Below, in pieces: positions 1 through 7,417 of a stretch of 7,417 bases of DNA. The notes under the pieces were generated by a model. The model saw nothing but the letters and a program-made list of their open reading frames with translations. It had not been told where the DNA came from and ran no database searches. The translations under genes were made by a program, and so were the position numbers. The stretch is from Bryobacteraceae bacterium (GTDB lineage Bacteria; Acidobacteriota; Terriglobia; Bryobacterales; Bryobacteraceae). Position 1 is the first letter of the stretch; the number at the start of each line of letters is the position of its first letter. The DNA is taken from the NCBI GenBank assembly GCA_947456995.1, contig CANGVB010000173.1:1-7417 (forward strand), given 5' to 3'.

Positions 1-11
1 GATCGAACCAT

Positions 12-53
12 AGAAAAGCAACGCCGCTGGGCCTTTTTGGGCGCGGCGGCGTT
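12..53 (-). terminator. Intrinsic terminator of the cytochrome-DUF1552 operon
   Basis: Bases 20-27 (AACGCCGC) and 46-53 (GCGGCGTT) are perfect reverse complements forming an 8-base-pair GC-rich stem. The 18-base loop can itself pair further (GCC with GGC around an A-rich centre). On the minus strand the stem is followed by GCTTTTCT, a short T-rich tail. It lies 26 bases past the DUF1552 stop codon. On the plus strand the stem is followed by TCTTGATTTG, so weak activity for a convergent gene outside the window is possible. Confidence 0.7.
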
Positions 54-79
54 TCTTGATTTGCGAATTGTGGGCCGGC

Positions 80-1420
<1,341 letters not shown>

Positions 1421-1427
1421 GAGTTTG

Positions 1428-4400
1428 TTATTTCTCCCGGAAAATTGGACTGGCAGCAACGAACTGAATCATGTCCCGCATACGGTACCCGGAGGCGCGA
1501 AGGGTTTTGCCTTCTGTCTTCAGGTAGTTGACTTCATTATAAGTGAGAGTACGGCCGCAGGCGTAGGTTGCGAGGTGCTTGAGTACTGAGAAGGCTACCT
1601 GATCGATGCGGTCTTGCGCGAGGTATTTTCTGAATTCGTCGATGTTGTTGACGACGGTGGAATCTGGCAGCTTGCTTGAGGCGTCAGCTGGCTTGGGCTT
1701 GATGAGGCCGTTGGCATCGTACTGTTCGAGAGCGACGCCCCAGGGGTCGATCTTGAGGTGGCACTGCATGCAGACGGTGCCGGAACGATGTTGTTCGAGA
1801 CGCTGGCGAAGGGTGAGACCCTTGGTGTCTTCCTGCAGGGCAGGGACATTGGGCGGAGGATCTGAAGGCGGCTCGGCGATGATACGACGGGCGAGCCAGG
1901 CGCCGCGCTTGATGGGGTTGGATTCGCGGCCGTCGGAGAGGCCAGCGAGCAGGGAAGCCTGAGTGAGGACGCCACCGAGTTCGGGCTTGTTGTGGGTGAT
2001 GACTTTGAAGTCGAAGCCGCCCTCTGTCTTGTTGCCGAGGCCGTAGTAAGTGGCAACGGTTTCGTTGGCTACGATGTAGTCCGAGGAGATGAGCTGAGAG
2101 GCAGGGAGATTGTTGCGGAAGAGGTGCTCCACAAACTGGATGGGCTCTTTCTTGAGTTCTGCACGGACGTCGCGAGTAAGGTTGGGGAAGAGCTTCTTGT
2201 CGGGCTCAAGCACAGCAAACTTGTCGAGGGCGAGCCACTGCTGAACGAACTCATTGGTGAAGCGTGAGAAACGGGGGCTGGCTACGAGACGGTCGATCTC
2301 AGCGTTGATGTTTTTGTTGAGCGTGCCGGAGGCGGCCAGGGCAAGAGTGGTGCGGTCTGGCGGCGAGTTGGTGAGGAAGTAAGAGAGCTTCGAGGCGAGC
2401 TCATGAGGGCTGAGCGGCTCGGGCTTGGGGGTGGAACTCTGTTCGACGAGGAAGAGGAACTGAGGCGAGGTAAGAGTGACGATGAAGGCATCCTTGACGG
2501 CATCGGTGAAGGATGCGCCGCCGGCGGCTGCTTTGGCGTAAACGGCGGTGAGGCGGTTCACTTCTACAGGTGTGACGGGACGACGCCAGGCGCGAGTGGC
2601 AAAGCTGCGGATGACTTGCGTCGCGTAGGTCTTGTCGTCGATGCCGGCGGGCCGGGCCGGGAAGAGATTGCGGTGGGCGGGTGGGGGCCAGGATTCGAGG
2701 AAGGGCCCTTCGAATTCAACAGTGCGGATGAGGAGCCGGGGCATGTCGCGGCCATCGGTGTACTCGCTGCGGATGCCGAATTCCTTGACGCCGGCCAGAT
2801 AGTTGACGTTATCTTTTTCGACGTTGGGTTGCGGGTAGTTGTTGAGAACGCCTTCAAAAGTGAAGCGTGCGAGGTTGGTACCAGGAACGAGGACGGGCTT
2901 GCCGACAGGGTAGAGCGAGCTGCCGCAATCGCGGCGGAAGCCGAGGTGGACGCCAAGACGAGGAACGCGTTTCTCGAGCACGGCGAGGCGCTGGAGTGCC
3001 GCAGCGTTGGTGACAGGAGTGAGGACGAGGCGATCGAGTGCTGCTACGCCGGCGGGCTTGGCCTTGACAGCGAGCGGCCCGGCGGGCAAGCGCACGTGTA
3101 GGAAGCCAGCTTGAAGCGTGCCGCTGAACTGACGGTCACCCAGGGACACAGTGACGTCCTGGATGCGTTCTGGCGGAGGCAGTGCATATTGGCGGCCAGG
3201 TTCGATGAGGGCCTGGATTTCGGGCATGGCGAGAACGCGAGTATAGATGCGGACGTCGTCGATCAAACCTTTGAACGATTGTGGCTGCTTGGGGACGCGG
3301 CCGAAGTGGAGTTCGACATTGGGGTTGTCGAGCGGGGCAGGGCTGATATTGCCTTCGGCGACCTGGTAGCCGTTGACGTAAATGCGGGACTGGTTGAGCC
3401 GCGGGGCACTGATGGTGATGTGTTGCCAGGTGTTGGGACGCAGCACACCGGGAGGGGTAGTGATGGTGCCGTTGGGTGTGCCATCGGGGCCGGTGGTTGC
3501 AAAGCGGAGTGAGCCGCGGTTGTCGGGGATGTCGAGCACCCAGCCGGGTGTGTATTCTAAAGCGCCAGCGGCGAGAATGCCGGACTTGGTGATTGCGCTG
3601 GGGCGGATCCAGAGAGAGATCGTGAAGCTGGTGATGTGGAGATTATTCTCGGCGCTGCGCGGGACTGTCGCGAAGTCGTCTCCACCGTTGAGTGAAAGGG
3701 CTTTGCCGAAGGGAGAGTCTGCGAGGGATGCGTTGCCGTTCAATTTGATCTGCGGGTTGGGCGCATCAAAGGCGTAGACGCCGATGCGGGATTGAGTAAT
3801 TTTGGAGCTGTCTGTGGGGGGACGCTCAACCTGGCCCTGTGCACGGTAGATGTCGACCTGGTAGACGCCGGGCTTGGGGATCTGAATGGTCTTGGTTTCT
3901 GTGGGCTCAGGGACGGTGATTGCGCCCGGGGTGGAAGCGGGTGCGGCCGGTGTGTCTTTGTCGAGCATCAAGCCGTCGTTGTATTTTGCAGCGGTGACGG
4001 TAACGCGGAAGCGGCCGTTGTCGGGTAGCTCACGGATCGGGATCTTGAAATTCGCTTTGGGGCCGTAGGTGCCGTCACCCTCGAAGATTTCATCGTTGGG
4101 GATGGCGGGGCGCAGGAGGAGGCCTTCAGGTACAACGGAATGAGCCTTGCCTTTGGGGTAGCCACCGGAGCCGCGCATGTCGGCAAAAACAGAGTGATAG
4201 ATGCTGTCGAAGTCGCGCCAGCCGCGGACGGTATCGTTGCCCTGATAGCCCTCGATGAAGCGGTACTTGGTGCGCATGCGGAAGGGTGTGAAGGCGAAGG
4301 GCTTGGCGGGGGTGAGCTCTGTAACGGTGAACTCAGAGGGGTCCAGCAGTGCGCTGCCGGCACCGAGAACGAGCTTGTCTTTGATGGGGGTTTGGTTGAT

Positions 4401-5054
4401 GCCGGTGCCGAAGTCCATGCGGAAATTCTGAACCACGGGCTTCTGTTGGGGATCGACGATGGCGCGGGAGAGAGCCTTGTTTGCGATTTCAAAATAGGCT
4501 TCGAGGAGAAGCGGTGAAAGCTGGAGGGTGTCGTTGTTATTGACGAAGCCATCGGCAGAGATCGCGTCGGGCGGGAGGATATCGGTGACTTCGTCTTCCA
4601 GGGAGAGAAGGTCACGCAGAGTATTGCGGTATTGAGAAACGGTAAGGCGGCGGGCGATGCCGTTTTTGGGGGCGGGGCGCAGGCGGGCAATCTCAAGCCC
4701 TTGACCGATCCAGGCAGTTGCTTTTTGGCGCTCTTCGTCCTTCGGCTTGGGCAAGCCTTTTGGGGGCATGGTGCCATTTTCAACGCGATGGCGGATGCCT
4801 TCCCAGAGGCGAATGTGGCGCTCGTCGAGTGAAGCGTCGAGGTGGTCTACGCGCACGCCCGCAGTTGGATTGTCGGTGTTATGACACTTGACGCAGTGGG
4901 TGGTGAGGAAGGGTTTGACGTCGGTGGCGAAGGTTGTAGCGTCTGCGGCAGGAGGCGTGGATTGAGCGGTGAGGTAGTGGGTTGCACCGGCAAGGGCGGC
5001 CAGTGTCAGGGCAGCGTAGAGGGGGAAGGAGCGACTCGGTTGAAAAAGCTTCAT
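1428..5054 (-). CDS. Planctomycete-type cytochrome c protein (DUF1587/LamG/DUF1595/DUF1592/DUF1588/DUF1585)
   Basis: A 1208-residue exported protein of a large family with no established biochemical role. Residues 1-31 form a Sec signal peptide (hydrophobic [13 protein letters not shown], likely cleavage near TAQS). A PSCyt1-like segment carries the heme motif CVKCH (54-58), with GTMPP at 94-98 whose Met96 may be the second heme ligand. Then come DUF1587/PSD3 (about 131-195), beta-rich sequence (about 205-427), and a LamG/concanavalin-like domain (about 428-618; [28 protein letters not shown] and [13 protein letters not shown]). After more beta-rich sequence (about 630-790) follow DUF1595/PSD5 (about 812-871), DUF1592/PSD4 (about 880-1006), DUF1588/PSCyt3 (about 1027-1116) with a second heme motif CMQCH (1095-1099), and DUF1585/PSD2 (about 1135-1204). 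All domain limits were judged by eye. The start is ATG 5054, because the signal peptide begins there and the next Met is residue 96. It probably acts in the periplasm or at the cell surface. It is the first gene of an operon with the DUF1552 gene. Confidence 0.93.
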   Translation of the reverse strand: MKLFQPSRSFPLYAALTLAALAGATHYLTAQSTPPAADATTFATDVKPFLTTHCVKCHNTDNPTAGVRVDHLDASLDERHIRLWEGIRHRVENGTMPPKGLPKPKDEERQKATAWIGQGLEIARLRPAPKNGIARRLTVSQYRNTLRDLLSLEDEVTDILPPDAISADGFVNNNDTLQLSPLLLEAYFEIANKALSRAIVDPQQKPVVQNFRMDFGTGINQTPIKDKLVLGAGSALLDPSEFTVTELTPAKPFAFTPFRMRTKYRFIEGYQGNDTVRGWRDFDSIYHSVFADMRGSGGYPKGKAHSVVPEGLLLRPAIPNDEIFEGDGTYGPKANFKIPIRELPDNGRFRVTVTAAKYNDGLMLDKDTPAAPASTPGAITVPEPTETKTIQIPKPGVYQVDIYRAQGQVERPPTDSSKITQSRIGVYAFDAPNPQIKLNGNASLADSPFGKALSLNGGDDFATVPRSAENNLHITSFTISLWIRPSAITKSGILAAGALEYTPGWVLDIPDNRGSLRFATTGPDGTPNGTITTPPGVLRPNTWQHITISAPRLNQSRIYVNGYQVAEGNISPAPLDNPNVELHFGRVPKQPQSFKGLIDDVRIYTRVLAMPEIQALIEPGRQYALPPPERIQDVTVSLGDRQFSGTLQAGFLHVRLPAGPLAVKAKPAGVAALDRLVLTPVTNAAALQRLAVLEKRVPRLGVHLGFRRDCGSSLYPVGKPVLVPGTNLARFTFEGVLNNYPQPNVEKDNVNYLAGVKEFGIRSEYTDGRDMPRLLIRTVEFEGPFLESWPPPAHRNLFPARPAGIDDKTYATQVIRSFATRAWRRPVTPVEVNRLTAVYAKAAAGGASFTDAVKDAFIVTLTSPQFLFLVEQSSTPKPEPLSPHELASKLSYFLTNSPPDRTTLALAASGTLNKNINAEIDRLVASPRFSRFTNEFVQQWLALDKFAVLEPDKKLFPNLTRDVRAELKKEPIQFVEHLFRNNLPASQLISSDYIVANETVATYYGLGNKTEGGFDFKVITHNKPELGGVLTQASLLAGLSDGRESNPIKRGAWLARRIIAEPPSDPPPNVPALQEDTKGLTLRQRLEQHRSGTVCMQCHLKIDPWGVALEQYDANGLIKPKPADASSKLPDSTVVNNIDEFRKYLAQDRIDQVAFSVLKHLATYACGRTLTYNEVNYLKTEGKTLRASGYRMRDMIQFVAASPIFREK
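1433..1438 (-). promoter_or_regulatory. Likely ribosome binding site for the DUF1552 gene
   Basis: The minus strand reads GGGAGA just before the TAA stop of the cytochrome gene, 12-13 bases before the ATG at 1420. The spacing is somewhat longer than usual. Because the two genes are only 7 bases apart, translation of the second gene may also be coupled to termination of the first. This element supports ATG 1420 as the start, not the earlier in-frame ATG at 1459, which lies inside the cytochrome gene. Confidence 0.5.
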
Positions 5055-5133
5055 ATGGGTCGAGAGATGACATCATCCTATCATTTTTCTGAATTTTGGA
5101 TTCGTGCATTTGCTTATGTGGTAAGCAAAACGA
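5055..5133 (-). promoter_or_regulatory. Presumed promoter/leader region of the cytochrome-DUF1552 operon
   Basis: This AT-richer stretch lies between the upstream terminator and the cytochrome start codon, so it should hold the operon promoter. The only -10-like hexamer I can point to is TAGGAT on the minus strand at 5080-5075 (four of six matches to TATAAT), about 20 bases before the ATG. No convincing -35 element is present at the right distance. There is no recognisable Shine-Dalgarno sequence before the ATG; the bases directly upstream read CTCGACCCAT. A small imperfect dyad, GATGA-TG-TCATC, lies at 5077-5066. The promoter is therefore inferred from position, not identified from its elements. 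Confidence 0.35.
5109..5129. repeat. 8-bp inverted repeat between terminator and the cytochrome operon
   Basis: TTTGCTTA (5109-5116) and TAAGCAAA (5122-5129) are perfect reverse complements separated by five bases. Its left arm on the minus strand overlaps the T-tail of the adjacent terminator, and it lies about 55-75 bases upstream of the cytochrome gene start. Its spacing and AT-rich arms would suit an operator for a dimeric regulator. It could equally be a weak second hairpin in tandem with the terminator; the sequence does not decide between these. Confidence 0.45.
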
Positions 5134-5157
5134 ACGGCCCGGATGAATCCGGGCCGT
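5127..5157 (-). terminator. Intrinsic terminator of the Oar-like gene
   Basis: Bases 5134-5144 pair perfectly with 5147-5157. This gives a 10-base-pair stem, very rich in GC, closed by a TGAA-type tetraloop (11 pairs if the loop shrinks to two bases). On the minus strand the stem is followed by TTCGTTTT, a T-rich tail. On the plus strand no T-tract follows, so the direction is minus. It lies 25 bases beyond the stop codon of the Oar-like gene and separates that gene from the cytochrome/DUF1552 operon. Confidence 0.85.
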
Positions 5158-5164
5158 GTTCAGA

Positions 5165-5176
5165 TCAAGCGCTTGA
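5165..5176. repeat. 12-base perfect palindrome after the Oar-like gene
   Basis: The sequence TCAAGCGCTTGA equals its own reverse complement and begins 7 bases after the Oar-like stop codon in the transcript direction. It could be a small protein-binding site or simply part of the 3' untranslated region. As RNA it could form only a 4-base stem with a 4-base loop, so it is not a terminator by itself. No function is assigned. Confidence 0.4.
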
Positions 5177-5182
5177 GTGGTA

Positions 5183-7417
5183 TCAGAAGTAGAGTTTCAA
5201 GGCAGCCTGCATGATGCGTGAATCGCGGGCACTGGTGATACGGCCGAAATTGACGTTTTGTACAGCGGCAATGGGGTTGAGGAAGTTTGGCTTGTTGAGG
5301 GCGTTGAAGACTTCCCAACGGAACTCAAGCCGCCGCCGTTCGGTAAAGCTAAAGGCCTTGAAGGCGCCAAGGTCGAAGTTGATGATTCCCGGCCCGAACA
5401 GGGTGTTTCTGCTGGAAGTGCCAAAGGTGCCGAGGGCGGGGAGGGCGAAGGCTGTTGTGTCGAAATAGCGAGGAATCATTTCTCCACGAGAGCGGTCTCC
5501 GTAAACGTCGGGAGTCTTGAGGATGTCGGCACGGTCGCGACCGATGCCGGCAAGGCTGCGGTCTACACCGGCGCTTACGCTGAAGGGCAGTCCTGTCTGG
5601 AAGGTGGAGATCCCGTTGAGCTGCCAGCCAGCGAGCAGATACTTCTTGAAGCCATTGGCGCCGCGTCCAAAGGGGAGATCCCACAGGACGCTGTTGACGA
5701 CGCGATGGCGGACATCGAAGTCGCTGGGGCCCTTGTCGAGGTTTTGGCGGAAGGGATTCGTGGACTGGTTGCCGGTGCCGGAGTTGCCGTCGTTCGAGGC
5801 GAGGTCGAGGCTCTTGGCCCAGGCATAACTGCCGAGGATGGAGAATCCGCCACTGAGGCGGCGGTTCCAACTGATCTGGAGTGAATGGTAAGTGGAGTTT
5901 GCCGTGGACTGAGTGGAGCGGATCTCGCCGAAGCCCTGGTAGATACGTCTTGCATCGACGTTACCAGTGGTGGATTGACCGGCGGCAAAGATGGCTGGAT
6001 TGATGTTTTGGCCGACCATGAACTTCGTGCCTTTGCTGCCGATGTAGGCGACGGTGAGTACTGTCTTCCAGAGCACTTCGCGCTGCACGTTGAGGTTCCA
6101 CTGTTGCATGTAGCCGCTGGTGAAATCGGGGTCCACGGAGTTGTGTGTGACAGGTGCGATGAAGGCGCGTCTTGCGCGGTCTTCGGCAGTAACGGGTGGT
6201 GTGTAATTCCGGAGTGTTTGCAGTTGTCCGGGGTTTGTGGCGTAGGGGTCGCTGAGTTGAACGGTGAAGGTGCGAAGCCCAAAGGAGAAGGGCTGATTAA
6301 TCGAATTTGTGTTCAGGCCGACAAGGCGCAAGGTATCCCAGAAGATGCCGTAACCACCACGGATACTGGTTTTGCCATTGCCGAAGGGGTCCCAGGCAAA
6401 GCCGAAGCGCGGTGCGGGCTTGTTCCAGTCGTTATTGACGATGCCATTGGGGATGCCTGCATCGCCGGGGAAGAGGGCACCGAGAGGAGCACGCGGATAT
6501 ACGGTAGATTGCTGGCCGGCGCGGAAGGCACCGAGTTCTTCATTCTTCTCTTTCACCATCAGGAAGGGTTCCCAGCGCAAGCCGAGATTCAGAGTGAGGC
6601 GCCGGGTGACACGCCAGTCGTCCTGGAAGTAAAGGAAGGGAGTCCACTTGAACTGATTGGCGCGGATCGGGGAGTTCTGGTAAACATCGTTGGCTGCGCC
6701 GAGGAAGAAGTCTGCATAACCGTAGCCCTGGTTGCCACTTCGTTGGCCGTTGACGCTGAACTGGGTATCTTTCTGGAAGAATTCACGGCCGTTGCGGCGT
6801 ACCTTGGAGATTTCTCCGCCAAAGGTCATGGTGTGGTTGCCCTTGGTGTAAGTGAGGTTATCGATGAACTGATAGTTCATCATGTAGCTCTGGAAGTTGG
6901 TGTCGACGCGGACATTGAGGCCGTTGCTGATGCCGATGGCCCAGTCTGTCGGGACGCCTTCAGGAGAAAGGCTGATGCAGCTTCTGCAGCCGAGTGCGGC
7001 CCAGTCGAGGGCGGGCGCGGTGGCCAGGGGGGCGCGGACGAAAGTGTTTCTTGCAACGGTGGCTGTGGCGGTGTTGACCAGGTTGGGTGAAAAGACGGTG
7101 CTGTGATTCAGCGTGGAATTGTAGGTGACCCAATTGTTTTGAGAATTGAACAGGAGCAGGCCGGCATTCTGGTTGCGACGGAAGTCGTCGAAGAACATGC
7201 GGAAGTTGGTGCGCTGTTTTTCGTTGAAGTTGTGGTCGAGCTTGATTGTGATCTGGTCCTCTTCGGTTGGGAGCGAAACGTTATAGGCAAAAATGTTTCC
7301 AGTGCGGTTGGGGAGGGGCATGAAGACAGAGGAGAATCTGGTAGCCACCGGATCGAGGCGGGAGGAAGGGATGACATTGTTGGGGAAGGGAATGCCCTGG
7401 GGGTTCTGGGCGTTGAC
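5183..7417 (-). CDS. Oar-like TonB-dependent outer-membrane beta-barrel protein (5' end off window)
   Basis: This is the C-terminal 744 residues of a large outer-membrane protein of the Oar-like TonB-dependent receptor type. The reading frame is open to the window edge; the earliest apparent start (GTG near 7348) is internal, because in-frame coding with a family-like PFPNNVIPSSRLDPVA segment continues upstream of it. Full-length acidobacterial homologues are usually around 1100 residues or more, with a signal peptide, a carboxypeptidase-regulatory-like domain and a plug; these would lie outside the window. Visible barrel segments include DPFGNGKTSIRGGYGIFWD (about residues 343-361), WNLNVQREV (about 440-448) with AYIGSKGTKF shortly after, RHRVVNSVLWDLPFGRG (about 570-586) and FEVFNALN-like WEVFNALNKPNF. 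The protein ends in a terminal Phe (ALKLYF, TGA stop), typical of Bam-dependent outer-membrane barrels. A CRSC pair lies at residues 144-147. The substrate is unknown. A strong terminator follows the stop codon. Confidence 0.9.
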   Translation of the reverse strand, partial: VNAQNPQGIPFPNNVIPSSRLDPVATRFSSVFMPLPNRTGNIFAYNVSLPTEEDQITIKLDHNFNEKQRTNFRMFFDDFRRNQNAGLLLFNSQNNWVTYNSTLNHSTVFSPNLVNTATATVARNTFVRAPLATAPALDWAALGCRSCISLSPEGVPTDWAIGISNGLNVRVDTNFQSYMMNYQFIDNLTYTKGNHTMTFGGEISKVRRNGREFFQKDTQFSVNGQRSGNQGYGYADFFLGAANDVYQNSPIRANQFKWTPFLYFQDDWRVTRRLTLNLGLRWEPFLMVKEKNEELGAFRAGQQSTVYPRAPLGALFPGDAGIPNGIVNNDWNKPAPRFGFAWDPFGNGKTSIRGGYGIFWDTLRLVGLNTNSINQPFSFGLRTFTVQLSDPYATNPGQLQTLRNYTPPVTAEDRARRAFIAPVTHNSVDPDFTSGYMQQWNLNVQREVLWKTVLTVAYIGSKGTKFMVGQNINPAIFAAGQSTTGNVDARRIYQGFGEIRSTQSTANSTYHSLQISWNRRLSGGFSILGSYAWAKSLDLASNDGNSGTGNQSTNPFRQNLDKGPSDFDVRHRVVNSVLWDLPFGRGANGFKKYLLAGWQLNGISTFQTGLPFSVSAGVDRSLAGIGRDRADILKTPDVYGDRSRGEMIPRYFDTTAFALPALGTFGTSSRNTLFGPGIINFDLGAFKAFSFTERRRLEFRWEVFNALNKPNFLNPIAAVQNVNFGRITSARDSRIMQAALKLYF

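Noticed and set aside
1421..1459. Longer N-terminus for the DUF1552 protein, starting at ATG 1459
   Set aside because: It would add 13 residues ahead of the twin-arginine signal and overlap the cytochrome gene by 32 bases. ATG 1420 sits directly before the Tat motif, with GGGAGA upstream.
2403..3101. Plus-strand open frame of 232 codons opposite the cytochrome gene
   Set aside because: It is antisense to conserved domains of the cytochrome protein and shows no family features; it is a shadow of codon bias.
3968..4783. Minus-strand open frame of 271 codons in another frame of the cytochrome gene
   Set aside because: Its Ser/Pro/Ala/Thr-rich, low-complexity product overlaps the beta-rich and DUF1587 coding sequence and has no domain of its own.
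5066..5077. GATGA-TG-TCATC dyad just before the cytochrome start as an operator
   Set aside because: The arms are only five bases, a size expected often by chance, and no known regulator site matches it.
4879..5109. Small minus-strand frame starting in the intergenic region (76 codons)
   Set aside because: Most of it overlaps the cytochrome signal peptide and heme region in another frame. The product is rich in Arg/Pro/His and unlike any protein I recognise.
5885..7090. Long plus-strand open frame of 401 codons opposite the Oar-like gene
   Set aside because: It lies wholly antisense to a well-supported barrel gene, has no recognisable domain, and its Val/Gly/Ala/Glu-rich composition is what high-GC codon bias produces on the complementary strand.
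7346..7348. GTG as the true start of the Oar-like gene
   Set aside because: The same frame stays open to the window edge and encodes family-like sequence upstream of this codon, so it is an internal valine of a truncated gene.

Overview
The window looks like a piece of an Acidobacteriota chromosome, most likely a Solibacter/Bryobacter-type member (order Bryobacterales). Three things point there. One gene encodes an Oar-like TonB-dependent outer-membrane protein, a family greatly expanded in Acidobacteriota. A second encodes a 'planctomycete-type' cytochrome c protein (DUF1587/1595/1592/1588/1585 architecture), and a third its usual partner, a DUF1552 protein. The DNA is GC-rich. The assignment is inferred from gene content, and Planctomycetota or Verrucomicrobiota cannot be formally excluded. 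All three genes lie on the minus strand, so transcription runs from high to low coordinates and covers almost the whole window.

Layout in transcription order: (1) 7417-5183, the C-terminal 744 codons of an Oar-like outer-membrane beta-barrel protein, with its N-terminus beyond the window edge. (2) 5182-5055, a 128-base intergenic stretch holding a strong intrinsic terminator (5134-5157) flanked by two further perfect inverted repeats (5165-5176 and 5109-5129). The start region of the next transcription unit follows. (3) 5054-1428, a 1208-residue Sec-exported protein with two CXXCH heme-binding motifs (residues 54-58 and 1095-1099) and a LamG/concanavalin-like domain in the middle. (4) After a 7-base gap, 1420-80, a 446-residue DUF1552 protein with a twin-arginine signal. 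(5) A GC-rich hairpin with a short T-rich tail (about 12-53) that ends the unit.

Genes 3 and 4 almost certainly form a two-gene operon. A c-type cytochrome-like protein, which needs heme attachment outside the cytoplasm, is paired with a protein exported by Tat, the route usually taken by proteins that fold before export. The LamG domain suggests binding to a glycan or other surface polymer. The biochemical function of this pair is not established, and it is the most interesting content here. The Oar-like gene is separated by a terminator and is probably transcribed independently. I see no RNA genes, CRISPR array, mobile element or tRNA, and no sign of frameshift or decay in any of the three genes.
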